Source: Candidatus Pelagibacter sp. TMED196 (GTDB taxonomy: Bacteria > Pseudomonadota > Alphaproteobacteria > Pelagibacterales > Pelagibacteraceae). Taken from it: a stretch of 8,222 bases of DNA. The notes under the pieces are model-generated. The model did not search any database. It was not told the DNA's origin and saw only the letters and a list, made by a program, of their open reading frames with translations. The DNA is taken from NCBI GenBank assembly GCA_002171925.1, contig NHIT01000011.1, positions 48,628-56,849 on the forward strand, in the 5' to 3' direction. A program made the position numbers and the translations under genes. Positions 1-7,231 of this stretch are shown here, piece by piece; position 1 is the stretch's first letter; every line of letters starts with the position of its first letter.

Positions 1-77
1 CCGAGTACTTTAATACACTCAACTCTTTTTGCCCCTGTATTATCTGCAACTAGCAATTCTGTTTGTACTTGTATCAT
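1..77 (-). CDS. rplN: 50S ribosomal protein L14 (uL14), N-terminal fragment
   Basis: L14 is a 50S subunit protein that binds 23S rRNA at the subunit interface and helps form an intersubunit bridge with 16S rRNA. Only the first 25 codons are present; the gene continues beyond position 1. The translation begins [20 protein letters not shown] and continues CIKVLG, which matches the conserved L14 N terminus (E. coli begins MIQEQTMLNVADNSGARRV). The start ATG (75-77) overlaps the stop of rpsQ in an ATGA arrangement, implying translational coupling. L14 directly after S17 is the standard order at the S10/spc operon boundary. No promoter or gap separates the two genes, so both operons are probably read as one transcript here (inference). 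Confidence 0.95.
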   Translation of the reverse strand, partial: MIQVQTELLVADNTGAKRVECIKVL

Positions 78-304
78 TTTTCAACAACCTGCCATGTTTT
101 TAGTTTTGAGATAGGTTTACTTTCAATTATTTTAACAAAATCTCCCTCTTTAAATTTATTATTTTCATCATGTGCATGATACTTTTTCTTTCTAGATATA
201 ACTTTGCCATAAAAAGGATGTTGAAACTTTCTATTAACTTCAACAACAATAGTTTTATTTCCTTTGCTACTCACAACTTTACCTTTTAAAACTCTTTTGG
301 TCAT
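74..304 (-). CDS. rpsQ: 30S ribosomal protein S17 (uS17)
   Basis: S17 is a primary 16S rRNA-binding protein of the 30S subunit, with an OB-fold. The 76-residue product is slightly shorter than the E. coli protein (84) but contains the family hallmarks: an N-terminal [20 protein letters not shown] strand pair, a central [19 protein letters not shown] segment (about residues 29-47), and the C-terminal signature [20 protein letters not shown] (about 54-73). The start is fixed by the ATGA overlap with the rpmC stop (301-304). The stop is TGA, itself overlapping the rplN start. The upstream sequence TTAGGTAGTAAAA gives only a weak ribosome-binding site, so translation probably depends on coupling to rpmC. 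Confidence 0.97.
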   Translation of the reverse strand: MTKRVLKGKVVSSKGNKTIVVEVNRKFQHPFYGKVISRKKKYHAHDENNKFKEGDFVKIIESKPISKLKTWQVVEK

Positions 305-489
305 TTTTTACTACCTAATATGTTGTTATAAAGTCTTGCTATATCTTTTTTAATAGATGAATATTCTGAAACATTCTGTAATTGGCCATTAATTTTTTTA
401 AATCGCATATTAAAAAGATCTTTTTTTAATTTTTCAATCTCTCTAATTGCTTGGTCTTTTGTTAATTTTTTAGCTTCTTTTTTTTTCAT
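301..489 (-). CDS. rpmC: 50S ribosomal protein L29 (uL29)
   Basis: L29 is a small two-helix 50S protein next to L23 near the polypeptide exit tunnel, where it helps form the docking area for trigger factor and SRP. The 62-residue length is typical (E. coli 63). The sequence is a charged coiled-coil-like hairpin with the recognisable core [19 protein letters not shown] (about residues 22-40) and a following KKDIARL helix. The start ATG lies 2 nt after the rplP stop, and the gene ends in an ATGA overlap with rpsQ. The second to fourth codons are all AAA, giving a run of nine A after the ATG (478-486 on the plus strand). The Shine-Dalgarno signal is weak (AAAAAGATAATT before ATG). Confidence 0.96.
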   Translation of the reverse strand: MKKKEAKKLTKDQAIREIEKLKKDLFNMRFKKINGQLQNVSEYSSIKKDIARLYNNILGSKK

Positions 490-491
490 AA

Positions 492-896
492 TTATCTTTT
501 TATAAATTTAGTTTTAATTGGTAATTTAGCAGAAGCCTTGTATAACGCTTCTCTAGCTATTGCCTCAGAAACCCCATCAACTTCAAACAATATTCTTCCA
601 GGTTTTACTCTGCAAGCCCAATACTCCGGTGATCCTTTTCCTTTCCCCATCCTAACTTCTGTTGGTTTCTTTGAAACTGGTATATTTGGAAAAATTCTAG
701 ACCACACTTTTCCAGTTCTTTGCATGTGTCTTGTAAGTGCAACCCTGGCTGCTTCAATTTGTTTTCCTATGATTCTTTCAGGCTGCATTGCTTTAAGACC
801 ATAAGTACCATAGTTCAGCCTTGCAACTCTAGTTGCCTTTCCGTGTATTCGCCCTTTATGAGCTTTTCTATATTTACTTCTTGTTGGCTGTAGCAT
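492..896 (-). CDS. rplP: 50S ribosomal protein L16 (uL16)
   Basis: L16 is a late-assembling 50S protein that positions A-site tRNA near the peptidyl-transferase centre. The 134-residue product is close to the usual length (E. coli 136). It starts [19 protein letters not shown], the canonical L16 N terminus, which fixes the start. The conserved block with [15 protein letters not shown] (about residues 79-93) includes the arginine equivalent to E. coli Arg81, a known hydroxylation site in that species. The start lies inside rpsC, overlapping its last 23 nt, which is longer than the usual stop/start overlap and implies tight coupling. The ribosome-binding site is at best GAAAGAG about 5 nt upstream. 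Gene order S3-L16-L29 is standard. Confidence 0.97.
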   Translation of the reverse strand: MLQPTRSKYRKAHKGRIHGKATRVARLNYGTYGLKAMQPERIIGKQIEAARVALTRHMQRTGKVWSRIFPNIPVSKKPTEVRMGKGKGSPEYWACRVKPGRILFEVDGVSEAIAREALYKASAKLPIKTKFIKR

Positions 897-1560
897 TTTT
901 TACTCTTTCAATTTTTTCCTTTTCTATATCCTTTAAAAATATTTCCCCTTTGTAAATCCAAACTTTGACTCCTATCATTCCATAAGTAGTTAAAGCTTCT
1001 GATTCTGCATAATCTAAGTTAGCTCTTAATGTATGTAGAGGTATACTTCCCTCTCTTAACCACTCGGTTCTTGCTATATCATTTCCCGCAAGTCTACCGC
1101 TAACACTAACTTTAATGCCTTTTGCTCCTAATCTCATTGTTGCTTGCATAGATCTTTTCATAGCTCTTCTATAAGCAACTCTTTTTTCAAGTTGTTGAGC
1201 AATATTTTCTGATACTAAATAAGCATTTAACTCTGGTTTTTTTATTTCTTTTATATTTACAGAAACTTCATCTTTGCTGATTTTAGATATTTTATTTTTT
1301 ATTTTTTCTATGTCAGAACCTTTTTTACCTATAACAAAACCTGGTCTAGATGTATGAATAGAAACAACGCATTTTTTTGATGATCTTTCTATTACAACTT
1401 CAGAAACACCAGCATTTTTAATATTTTTTTTAATGAATTGTCTAATCTTATAATCTTCGATTAGATATTTTCCATAATCACCTTTTTTAGCGAACCATAT
1501 AGAATCCCACGATCTGTTTATTCCGAGTCTAAACCCAATTGGATGTACTTTCTGTCCCAT
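874..1560 (-). CDS. rpsC: 30S ribosomal protein S3 (uS3)
   Basis: S3 lies on the 30S head at the mRNA entry channel and contributes to the ribosomal mRNA helicase activity together with S4 and S5. The 228-residue length fits (E. coli 233). It begins [20 protein letters not shown], the S3 signature start. A type II KH domain follows (about residues 39-107), with the GKKG loop at 78-81 inside [15 protein letters not shown] basic RRAMKR patch at about 131-136 corresponds to the mRNA-entry residues. The C-terminal S3 domain holds [17 protein letters not shown] and [17 protein letters not shown]. The start ATG shares one base with the rplV stop (TAATG), and GAGGA sits 9 nt upstream, one of the better ribosome-binding sites in the window. 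Its last 23 nt overlap rplP. Confidence 0.97.
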   Translation of the reverse strand: MGQKVHPIGFRLGINRSWDSIWFAKKGDYGKYLIEDYKIRQFIKKNIKNAGVSEVVIERSSKKCVVSIHTSRPGFVIGKKGSDIEKIKNKISKISKDEVSVNIKEIKKPELNAYLVSENIAQQLEKRVAYRRAMKRSMQATMRLGAKGIKVSVSGRLAGNDIARTEWLREGSIPLHTLRANLDYAESEALTTYGMIGVKVWIYKGEIFLKDIEKEKIERVKNATANKK

Positions 1561-1937
1561 TATTTGTTTTCCTCATTTTTTTTTGATTTACTTTGTTTTT
1601 CCTCTAAAATTATAGTTATTCTACTAAAAGGTTTTTTTATAGGCGCGGCTCTCCCTTTAGCTCTTGGTCTAAATCGTTTCATTACAATTGATTTTCCAAC
1701 ATAAGCTTCTTTTACATAAAGATTATCAATATCATATTGATAATTATTTTCAGCATTAGCAATTGCCGACTTAACAGTTTTTTTAATATCTAAAGCAACT
1801 TTTTTTCTTGTAAATTCTAAATCTCTTATTGCTACATCAGCCTTTTTTCCTTTTATAAAATTTAATACTACATTTGCTTTTCTAGCTCCCGTCCTAACAT
1901 TTTTATTAATAGCTTTTACTAAATTATTTTTTTGCAT
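1560..1937 (-). CDS. rplV: 50S ribosomal protein L22 (uL22)
   Basis: L22 binds 23S rRNA and extends a beta-hairpin into the nascent-peptide exit tunnel, near the macrolide site. Starting at the ATG at 1935-1937 gives 125 residues, somewhat longer than E. coli (110). The excess is mostly a charged, lysine/glutamate-rich C-terminal tail (about residues 112-125). Core motifs are [19 protein letters not shown] (16-34), AIANAENN (58-65), and the tunnel hairpin [20 protein letters not shown] (89-108). Two adjacent ATGs occur (1935-1937 and 1938-1940). AGGA lies 7 nt before the second-read one but only 4 nt before the other, so 1937 is preferred. The frame stays open further upstream to an ATG at 2039, but those extra 34 residues are a Gln/Leu-rich shadow of the S19 tail. 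The gene overlaps rpsS by 14 nt. Confidence 0.93.
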   Translation of the reverse strand: MQKNNLVKAINKNVRTGARKANVVLNFIKGKKADVAIRDLEFTRKKVALDIKKTVKSAIANAENNYQYDIDNLYVKEAYVGKSIVMKRFRPRAKGRAAPIKKPFSRITIILEEKQSKSKKNEENK

Positions 1938-2316
1938 CATCTTTTCCTTTTGAAGGTGAGGTTGTTGCTGGAGCAGCTTTAGCGCTTGTAGAAGATGAAG
2001 CGCCTGGTGCAGATTTTGCACTGCTTGTAGACCCTCCATCAGCAGCTGCTTTCTTGTCAGCTGGTGTGTGTCCTGAAAATTTCCTTGTTGGAGAAAACTC
2101 TCCTAATTTATGTCCAACCATTTCTTCAGAAACAGTTATTGGTATAAATGATCTTCCATTATGAATTAAAAAACTATGACCAACAAATTCAGGAATGATT
2201 GTTGAGTTTCTTGACCAGGTTTTTATTGGTTGACTTTTTCCTTTATCTTTAAGTTTATCAACTTTTTTTAACAAACTAGGATGTACGAACGGACCTTTCC
2301 AAATACCCCTTGTCAT
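1924..2316 (-). CDS. rpsS: 30S ribosomal protein S19 (uS19) with long low-complexity C-terminal tail
   Basis: S19 sits on the 30S head, forms a complex with S13, and contributes to the A-site finger bridge. Residues 1-90 are a normal S19: [20 protein letters not shown] at the start, [19 protein letters not shown] (about 31-49), and the signature [20 protein letters not shown] (about 64-83) ending in ADKKA. The family usually stops here (E. coli 92 residues). This protein continues for 40 residues rich in Ala, Ser, Lys, Pro and Thr, to 130. By hand count the tail DNA is about 47% GC, against roughly 23-30% in sampled S19 core lines. It contains an imperfect 12-residue repeat. The start is fixed by an ATGA overlap with rplB and by AAGGA upstream. 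The end overlaps rplV. Function of the tail is unknown; it is probably disordered. Confidence 0.95.
   Translation of the reverse strand: MTRGIWKGPFVHPSLLKKVDKLKDKGKSQPIKTWSRNSTIIPEFVGHSFLIHNGRSFIPITVSEEMVGHKLGEFSPTRKFSGHTPADKKAAADGGSTSSAKSAPGASSSTSAKAAPATTSPSKGKDDAKK
1941..1950 (-). promoter_or_regulatory. ribosome-binding site deciding the rplV start
   Basis: On the minus strand the bases before the tandem ATGs read AAAGGAAAAG. AGGA is 7 nt from the ATG at 1937 and 4 nt from the ATG at 1940. This favours a 125-residue L22 over a start at 2039, which has no purine-rich element in a suitable position. The site lies inside the coding sequence of the S19 tail. Confidence 0.6.
1951..2022 (-). 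repeat. imperfect 12-codon tandem repeat in the S19 tail
   Basis: Two adjacent 36-nt units encode [12 protein letters not shown] (1987-2022, residues 99-110) and [12 protein letters not shown] (1951-1986, residues 111-122). The first eight positions agree at S, A, K, A and P, while codons at shared positions often differ (for example AGT/AGC for Ser, CCA kept for Pro). This suggests either an old duplication or simply shared low-complexity composition. The repeat lies entirely in the added tail, not in the S19 core. Confidence 0.5.
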
Positions 2317-3149
2317 CTTTTATTCCTTTTCTTTCTTCTTGAAATTATAAATTTATCACTTCTTTTTGGTTTTCTTGTTTTTAAACCTTTTGCAGATTGA
2401 CCCCAAGGAGACACTGGATGTCTTCCACCAGCAGATTTACCTTCACCACCCCCATGTGGATGGTCTACTGGATTTTTAACAACTCCACGAACCATAGGTC
2501 TCTTCCCTTTCCATCTATTTCGTCCGGCTTTACCGATTTGAATATTTTTTTGATCTGCGTTTGAAACTGATCCGATTGTTGCTTTACAAGATGCTCTAAC
2601 TTTTCTTGTTTCGCCTGATGACAGTTTGATTATTGCATATTCATTATCAAATCCAGAAATAGTCACAGATGAACCAGCTGATCTAGCAAGTTTTCCTCCA
2701 TTACCCTCTATTAATTCAACATTATGAACTAATGTTCCGGGCGGTATATCATTTAATGACATTGCGTTTCCAATTTTAATTTCTTTTTTAATACCCGAGG
2801 TAATGCTGTCACCGACTTTTAATCCTTCGGGGCAAATAATGTAATTTTGTGAATTATCTTCGTATTTAATCAATGCAATATAGGAAGTTCTATTTGGGTC
2901 ATACTCTATTCTAATGACTTTGCCTAGCGCATCAATTTTGTTTCTATAAAAATCAATTATTCTATATCTTTTTTTATGACCAGCTCCCTTTGATCTTGAT
3001 GTAATTCTTCCTAGATTATTTCTCCCCCCCGTTGATACCTTACCTTTTGTTAAAGACTTTACAGGGGACCCTTTCCAAATATTTTTCCTATCAATAAGAA
3101 CTGTTGATCTAGTGGATTTTGTATATGGTTTGTACGTTTTTAAACTCAT
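2313..3149 (-). CDS. rplB: 50S ribosomal protein L2 (uL2)
   Basis: L2 is one of the most conserved 50S proteins. It binds 23S rRNA, is needed for subunit association, and supports the peptidyl-transferase centre. At 278 residues it is near the usual 273-277. Features in order: N-terminal region with [13 protein letters not shown], the OB-fold entry segment [20 protein letters not shown] (about 42-61), the central SH3-like domain, then [18 protein letters not shown] (about 220-237) with His230 corresponding to the functionally important His229 of E. coli. A very basic C terminus (RRKKRNKR) ends the protein. The start lies 4 nt after the rplW stop and has the strongest ribosome-binding site in the window (ACAGGAG, 9 nt spacing). 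The TGA stop overlaps the rpsS start. Confidence 0.98.
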   Translation of the reverse strand: MSLKTYKPYTKSTRSTVLIDRKNIWKGSPVKSLTKGKVSTGGRNNLGRITSRSKGAGHKKRYRIIDFYRNKIDALGKVIRIEYDPNRTSYIALIKYEDNSQNYIICPEGLKVGDSITSGIKKEIKIGNAMSLNDIPPGTLVHNVELIEGNGGKLARSAGSSVTISGFDNEYAIIKLSSGETRKVRASCKATIGSVSNADQKNIQIGKAGRNRWKGKRPMVRGVVKNPVDHPHGGGEGKSAGGRHPVSPWGQSAKGLKTRKPKRSDKFIISRRKKRNKR

Positions 3150-3153
3150 TTTT

Positions 3154-3447
3154 TTAAACTCCTGTAGCCAAATCTATTGTTTGGCCTTTTTTCAAAGTAA
3201 CAACTGCTTTTTTAAATCCGCTTTTTTTACCAAGTTTACCTCTAACAATTTTAGTTTTTGGTTTATTTTTAATTGTATTAATCTTGATTACATTAACTTT
3301 GAAGATTTTCTCAATATTTTTTTTAATAGAGTGTTTAGATGCACCTTCATGTACTTTAAATACAACTTTATTCAATTCAGATAATCCTGTAGCCTTTTCA
3401 GTGATTACTGGAGACTTTATTGTATCCAGATAATTAATTTTTTTCAT
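3154..3447 (-). CDS. rplW: 50S ribosomal protein L23 (uL23)
   Basis: L23 sits at the rim of the polypeptide exit tunnel and is the main ribosomal contact for trigger factor and SRP. The 97-residue length is normal (E. coli 100). Recognisable elements are IKSPVITEKAT near the N terminus (about 10-20), VVFKVHEGASKHSIKKNIEK (about 28-47) followed by VNVIKINT, and a basic loop with KLGKKSGFKKAVVTLKKGQ (about 71-89). The start ATG is 14 nt inside the end of rplD, and AAAGG lies about 7 nt upstream of it, so translation is probably coupled. It lies between L4 and L2, the standard position. Confidence 0.97.
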   Translation of the reverse strand: MKKINYLDTIKSPVITEKATGLSELNKVVFKVHEGASKHSIKKNIEKIFKVNVIKINTIKNKPKTKIVRGKLGKKSGFKKAVVTLKKGQTIDLATGV

Positions 3448-4072
3448 TCGTCAGCCTTTGTTCAATATTTTTAATTGAAGTTTTTGTAAACAGTACGTTT
3501 TTAAACCTAATTAAATCGTATACATTTGTTCCTTTATAATTTATTAGCTTTACATCAGGTATATTTCTTACGGATTTATAAATATTTTTTTCTGTTTCTT
3601 GATCAGAAATAATTAAGACATTTTCTAATTTATTTTTAATCAAAAAATTATTGAAAATTTTAGTTTTTGCAATTTTTTTCTTTACGTCATCTAAAATATA
3701 CAGTTCTTTATTGTTATTTTTTTTTGATATTGTTTGAGCTAACGCTAATTTTCTAATTTTTTTATTTATACTTTTTGTTTTGTAATTATCTCCTTTAGGT
3801 CCGTGGGCAACACCGCCACCAACAAAAATTGGTGCCTTCCTACTTGAGTGACGAGCGCCACCGGTACCTTTTTGGGCATAAATCTTTCTAGTAGATCCTG
3901 TTACTTCGTTACGTTGCTTAGTTTTAGCAATTCGTTTTTTTGATCTATTTAGTTGCCAATCAACAACATATTTTAAAAGTTTATTGTTAACTTTTAAGCC
4001 AACTAATTTTTCAGATAAATCAAGATTTTCTGATTTTGCAGTACTTTCTATATTTAAAACTTTAATACTCAT
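3434..4072 (-). CDS. rplD: 50S ribosomal protein L4 (uL4)
   Basis: L4 is a primary 23S rRNA binder whose extended loop reaches the exit-tunnel constriction together with L22. In E. coli it also represses its own operon. The 212-residue product is near the family length (E. coli 201). The tunnel loop is clear at about residues 67-92: QKGTGGARHSSRKAP followed by IFVGGGVAHGP. A preceding basic helix has RNEVTGSTRKIYA (54-66). The C-terminal part has LENVLIISD and NVYDLIRFKNVLFTK, matching the Rossmann-like half of L4. The start is 3 nt after the rplC stop, with only a weak purine stretch (AAAAAGAAAT) upstream. The gene contains a run of nine A on its coding strand (plus positions 3717-3725). It overlaps rplW by 14 nt. 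Confidence 0.97.
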   Translation of the reverse strand: MSIKVLNIESTAKSENLDLSEKLVGLKVNNKLLKYVVDWQLNRSKKRIAKTKQRNEVTGSTRKIYAQKGTGGARHSSRKAPIFVGGGVAHGPKGDNYKTKSINKKIRKLALAQTISKKNNNKELYILDDVKKKIAKTKIFNNFLIKNKLENVLIISDQETEKNIYKSVRNIPDVKLINYKGTNVYDLIRFKNVLFTKTSIKNIEQRLTNEKN

Positions 4073-4075
4073 AAT

Positions 4076-4837
4076 TTATTTCTTTTTGGGTTGCTCCTGT
4101 TTAGCTGGTTTTTTTTCCACTGGCTTCTTATTTTCTGTTTTATTTTCTTTTTTTTCACTTTGATTTGTATTTTGTGCGTATTTTTCAACTGAGGTTTTTC
4201 GGTTAAATGTTTTTACAGATTTTCTCAGGAAAACAATTGAATTTTTTGATCCTGGGATTGAACCTTTTAAATATAATAAATTGTTTTCCAGGTCTGACTT
4301 TATTATTTCTAAATTCAACATAGTTCTATATTTTGCTCCCATGTGTCCTGCCATTTTTTTTCCTTTAAAAACTTTTCCTGGATCTTGGTTTTGGCCTGTA
4401 GAGCCATGTGATCTATGTGATACTGACACACCGTGTGAAGCTCTTAATCCTGCAAAATTATATCTTTTCATTACTCCAGCAAAACCTTTTCCTATAGTTT
4501 GTGATCTTACGTCTACAAATTTAACACCTTTTAAAGTCTCTAATCCTATTTCATTGCCTGTTTTATAATCATCAGTTTTTTCTAATCTAAATTCTTTAAT
4601 TATTTTTTTTGGTTCTGTATTTTTCTTTGCAAAAAAACCTTTCATCTGATTTGTAAGTTTTGAACTTTTTAAGTTAATAAAACCTAGTTTTACAGCTGAA
4701 TAACCATTCTTTTCTTTTGTATATATATCTATTACTCTTCCCTTCTCAACTCGCAAAACAGTAACAGGAACAGATACCCCAGAGTCAAAGAATTCTCTGG
4801 TCATTCCAATTTTTTTTCCTACTAACCCTAAACTCAT
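4076..4837 (-). CDS. rplC: 50S ribosomal protein L3 (uL3) with lysine-rich C-terminal tail
   Basis: L3 is an early-assembly 50S protein whose central loop approaches the peptidyl-transferase centre. Conserved elements are LGLVGKKIGMTREFFDSG at the start (about 3-20), TIGKGFAGVMKRYNFAG (114-130), ASHGVSVSHRSHGSTGQNQD (133-152) and PGKVFKGKKMAGHMG (153-167). The glutamines at 149-151 lie at the site methylated by PrmB in E. coli. The core ends near residue 210. About 42 further residues follow, rich in Lys, Glu, Asn and Gln, making 253 in total against 209 in E. coli. C-terminal extensions of L3 are common in alphaproteobacteria, so this tail is not surprising. The start is 2 nt after the rpsJ stop, and no Shine-Dalgarno sequence is visible upstream. 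Confidence 0.97.
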   Translation of the reverse strand: MSLGLVGKKIGMTREFFDSGVSVPVTVLRVEKGRVIDIYTKEKNGYSAVKLGFINLKSSKLTNQMKGFFAKKNTEPKKIIKEFRLEKTDDYKTGNEIGLETLKGVKFVDVRSQTIGKGFAGVMKRYNFAGLRASHGVSVSHRSHGSTGQNQDPGKVFKGKKMAGHMGAKYRTMLNLEIIKSDLENNLLYLKGSIPGSKNSIVFLRKSVKTFNRKTSVEKYAQNTNQSEKKENKTENKKPVEKKPAKQEQPKKK

Positions 4838-4839
4838 AA

Positions 4840-5148
4840 TTATATTTTAATTTCTATGTTAACCCCTGAAGCTAAATCTAATTTCATTAATGCTTCTACT
4901 GTTTGAGGAGTTGGTTCAACAATGTCTATTAACCTTTTATGTGTTCTTGTTTCAAATTGTTCTCGACTTTTTTTGTCTATGTGGGGGGACCTTAATACTG
5001 TAAATTTTTCTATTTTAGTAGGTAAAGGTATTGGTCCCTTTACTTGAGCTCCGGTTCGTTTTGCTGTGTTAACAATTTCCTGTGTAGATATATCTAGGAT
5101 TTTATTATCGTAAGCTTTTAAGTGTATTCTAATATTTTGTTTATCCAT
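4840..5148 (-). CDS. rpsJ: 30S ribosomal protein S10 (uS10, NusE)
   Basis: S10 is a 30S head protein that also acts, as NusE, with NusB and NusG in transcription antitermination and transcription-translation coupling. The 102 residues match the family (E. coli 103). Diagnostic segments are [14 protein letters not shown] near the N terminus, [20 protein letters not shown] (about 29-48), the [18 protein letters not shown] loop (about 49-66), and [13 protein letters not shown] (about 68-80). In many proteobacteria rpsJ follows tuf and opens a separate S10 operon with its own leader. Here its ATG is only 4 nt after the fusA stop, so it is almost certainly co-transcribed with fusA. No convincing Shine-Dalgarno sequence is visible; re-initiation after fusA is likely (inference). 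Confidence 0.98.
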   Translation of the reverse strand: MDKQNIRIHLKAYDNKILDISTQEIVNTAKRTGAQVKGPIPLPTKIEKFTVLRSPHIDKKSREQFETRTHKRLIDIVEPTPQTVEALMKLDLASGVNIEIKI

Positions 5149-5152
5149 TTTG

Positions 5153-7228
5153 CTATGCCATTTTTTTAGTTACTTCGTCTTGTACATTTTGAGGAACTTT
5201 TGAATAATGATCAAAAAACATTGAATACTGTGCTCTACCCTGAGACATTGATCTTAAATTATTTATATAACCAAACATATTTGCTAAAGGTACCATTGCA
5301 CTTATAACTGTAGCATTACCCCGTTTGTCAGTGGTTGATACCTGTCCTCTTCTGCTGTTTAAATCTCCAATAACATCTCCCATGTAATCTTCTGGTGTTA
5401 TCACTTCAACTCTCATTACTGGTTCTAAAAGTTTGAGACCTGCTTTGGTACAAGCCTCTTTAAAACAGTAACGTGATGCGATTTCAAATGCCAAAACGCT
5501 TGAGTCCACATCGTGGTGTAGTCCATCTACAATTGTAACTTTGTAGTCAATCAGTGGAAAGCCTGCTAAAATACCATTGTCTGCTACGCTCTCAACACCC
5601 TTTTCTACACCTGGAATAAATTCTTTGGGTATTGAACCACCTTTAATTTTATTTTCTACTTCTCTTCCTTTTCCTGGTTCAAGTGGTTCAACATTCAATT
5701 CGACTTTAGCGAATTGTCCAGCACCTCCACTTTGTTTTTTGTGAATATAAACATTTGAAACTGGTTTCTGAATTGTTTCTCTATAAGCAACTTGTGGGGC
5801 GCCTATGTTTGCTTCAACTTTAAATTCTCTTTTCATTCTATCAACGATAATATCTAAGTGAAGTTCACCCATACCTTTAATTATAGTTTGTCCTGATTCT
5901 TCGTCTGAAGTAACTCTAAATGATGGATCTTCTTTCGCTAATCTACCTAAAGCTTCTCCCATTTTTTCTTGGTCACCCTTAGTTTTAGGTTCAACAGCAA
6001 TTTCTATTACTGGATCTGGAAATTCCATTGGTTCTAAAACAACAGGTTTATCTTCTTCTGATAGAGTATGCCCGGTAATTGTGTATTTTAACCCAGCCAA
6101 TGCAACTATATCACCTGTGTTTGCTTCTTTAACATCCTCTCTACTGTTAGCGTGCATCAGTAACATTCTACCAACTCTTTCCTCTTTATCTCTTGATGTA
6201 TTATAGACTCCTGTTCCTGATTTTAGTGTTCCCGAATAAATTCTTATAAATGTTAAAGAACCAACAAAAGGATCATTTGCTACTTTAAAAGCTAAAGCTG
6301 AAAACGGTTCTTTATCATCGAATTTTCTTTCTACCTCGTCTTTTGAATTTGGTTTTGTTCCTTTAATCGAGTTTATGTCCTTGGGACTGGGTAAAAAATC
6401 TACAACAGCGTCAAGTAGTGGTTGAACTCCTTTGTTTTTAAAAGCTGATCCAGTTAAAACTGGAACAAAATCAAATTTCAAGCAACCTTTACGTACACAA
6501 GAAATTATGTCTTTTTCGGTTATCTCTTTTCCATTAAGATAATCATCCATTAATTTTTCATCTTGTTCTACCGCTGTTTCTACTAAATCTTTTCTATACT
6601 TATCTGCTTGATCTTTTAAGTCTGATGGAATGTCTGTGTATTCAAATTCTGCCCCAAGTTTTTCATCTTTCCATAAAACTGCTTTCATTTTAACTAAATC
6701 TACAACTCCTTTTAATGAAGCCTCAGAACCTACTGGTATTTGCATTACCAAGGGTTTAGCTCCTAGTCTGTCTTTAATCATTTCAACGCAGTTAAAAAAA
6801 TCTGCACCAGTTCTATCTAATTTATTTACGAAACAGATTCGTGGAACTTTATATTTGTCCGCTTGTCTCCAAACCGTTTCTGATTGGGGTTCAACTCCAG
6901 CTACACCATCAAAAACCGCTACGGCACCATCTAGTACTTTAAGAGACCGTTCTACTTCTATTGTAAAATCTACGTGTCCAGGTGTATCGATAATATTTAT
7001 TCTATGCTCTTTCCAAAAACAAGTTGTTGCCGCAGAAGTTATAGTGATTCCTCTTTCTTGCTCTTGCTCCATCCAGTCCATTGTTGCTGCACCATCGTGT
7101 ACTTCACCAATTTTATGACTTTTACCGGTATAGTATAAAATTCTTTCTGTCGTTGTAGTTTTTCCTGCATCAATATGAGCCATGATACCAATGTTTCTGT
7201 ACTTTTCTAAATTATGAGTTCTAGGCAT
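5153..7228 (-). CDS. fusA: translation elongation factor G (EF-G)
   Basis: EF-G is the GTPase that drives tRNA-mRNA translocation and, with ribosome recycling factor, subunit splitting. The 691-residue length is typical for bacterial EF-G. The G domain shows the P-loop AHIDAGKT (17-24), the switch I region with ERGITITSA (58-66), DTPGH (81-85) with the GTPase-activating His85, NKLD (135-138), and GSAFKN (260-265). Domains II-V follow, with HDVDSS in the domain IV tip region that enters the decoding centre and a C-terminal domain V with [18 protein letters not shown]. It starts [20 protein letters not shown], an alphaproteobacterial-looking N terminus, 3 nt after rpsG. It ends in TAG; the other stops in the window that I checked are TAA or TGA. 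All key GTPase residues are intact. tuf, often the next gene, is absent. Confidence 0.98.
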   Translation of the reverse strand: MPRTHNLEKYRNIGIMAHIDAGKTTTTERILYYTGKSHKIGEVHDGAATMDWMEQEQERGITITSAATTCFWKEHRINIIDTPGHVDFTIEVERSLKVLDGAVAVFDGVAGVEPQSETVWRQADKYKVPRICFVNKLDRTGADFFNCVEMIKDRLGAKPLVMQIPVGSEASLKGVVDLVKMKAVLWKDEKLGAEFEYTDIPSDLKDQADKYRKDLVETAVEQDEKLMDDYLNGKEITEKDIISCVRKGCLKFDFVPVLTGSAFKNKGVQPLLDAVVDFLPSPKDINSIKGTKPNSKDEVERKFDDKEPFSALAFKVANDPFVGSLTFIRIYSGTLKSGTGVYNTSRDKEERVGRMLLMHANSREDVKEANTGDIVALAGLKYTITGHTLSEEDKPVVLEPMEFPDPVIEIAVEPKTKGDQEKMGEALGRLAKEDPSFRVTSDEESGQTIIKGMGELHLDIIVDRMKREFKVEANIGAPQVAYRETIQKPVSNVYIHKKQSGGAGQFAKVELNVEPLEPGKGREVENKIKGGSIPKEFIPGVEKGVESVADNGILAGFPLIDYKVTIVDGLHHDVDSSVLAFEIASRYCFKEACTKAGLKLLEPVMRVEVITPEDYMGDVIGDLNSRRGQVSTTDKRGNATVISAMVPLANMFGYINNLRSMSQGRAQYSMFFDHYSKVPQNVQDEVTKKMA

Positions 7229-7231
7229 TTT

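Noticed and set aside
538..804. Plus-strand open frame of 88 codons opposite rplP
   Set aside because: It lies wholly antisense to a clearly conserved gene, resembles no known family and has no neighbours on its strand.
1938..2039. A longer L22 starting at an ATG at 2037-2039, adding 34 residues
   Set aside because: The extra residues are Gln/Leu/His-rich, unlike any L22 N terminus, and are simply the shifted reading of the S19 tail. No Shine-Dalgarno element precedes that ATG, while AGGA precedes the ATG at 1937.
3112..3384. Plus-strand open frame of 90 codons opposite rplW and the rplB start
   Set aside because: Its Phe/Tyr/Asn-rich translation is what antisense of Lys-rich AT-rich genes yields. 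It is not a plausible membrane protein gene.
4281..4568. Plus-strand open frame of 95 codons opposite rplC
   Set aside because: Antisense shadow of the conserved L3 core, with no independent support.
6630..7118. Plus-strand open frame of 162 codons opposite the EF-G G domain
   Set aside because: Long antisense frames opposite fusA are explained by codon bias in the conserved gene; the translation matches no recognisable domain.
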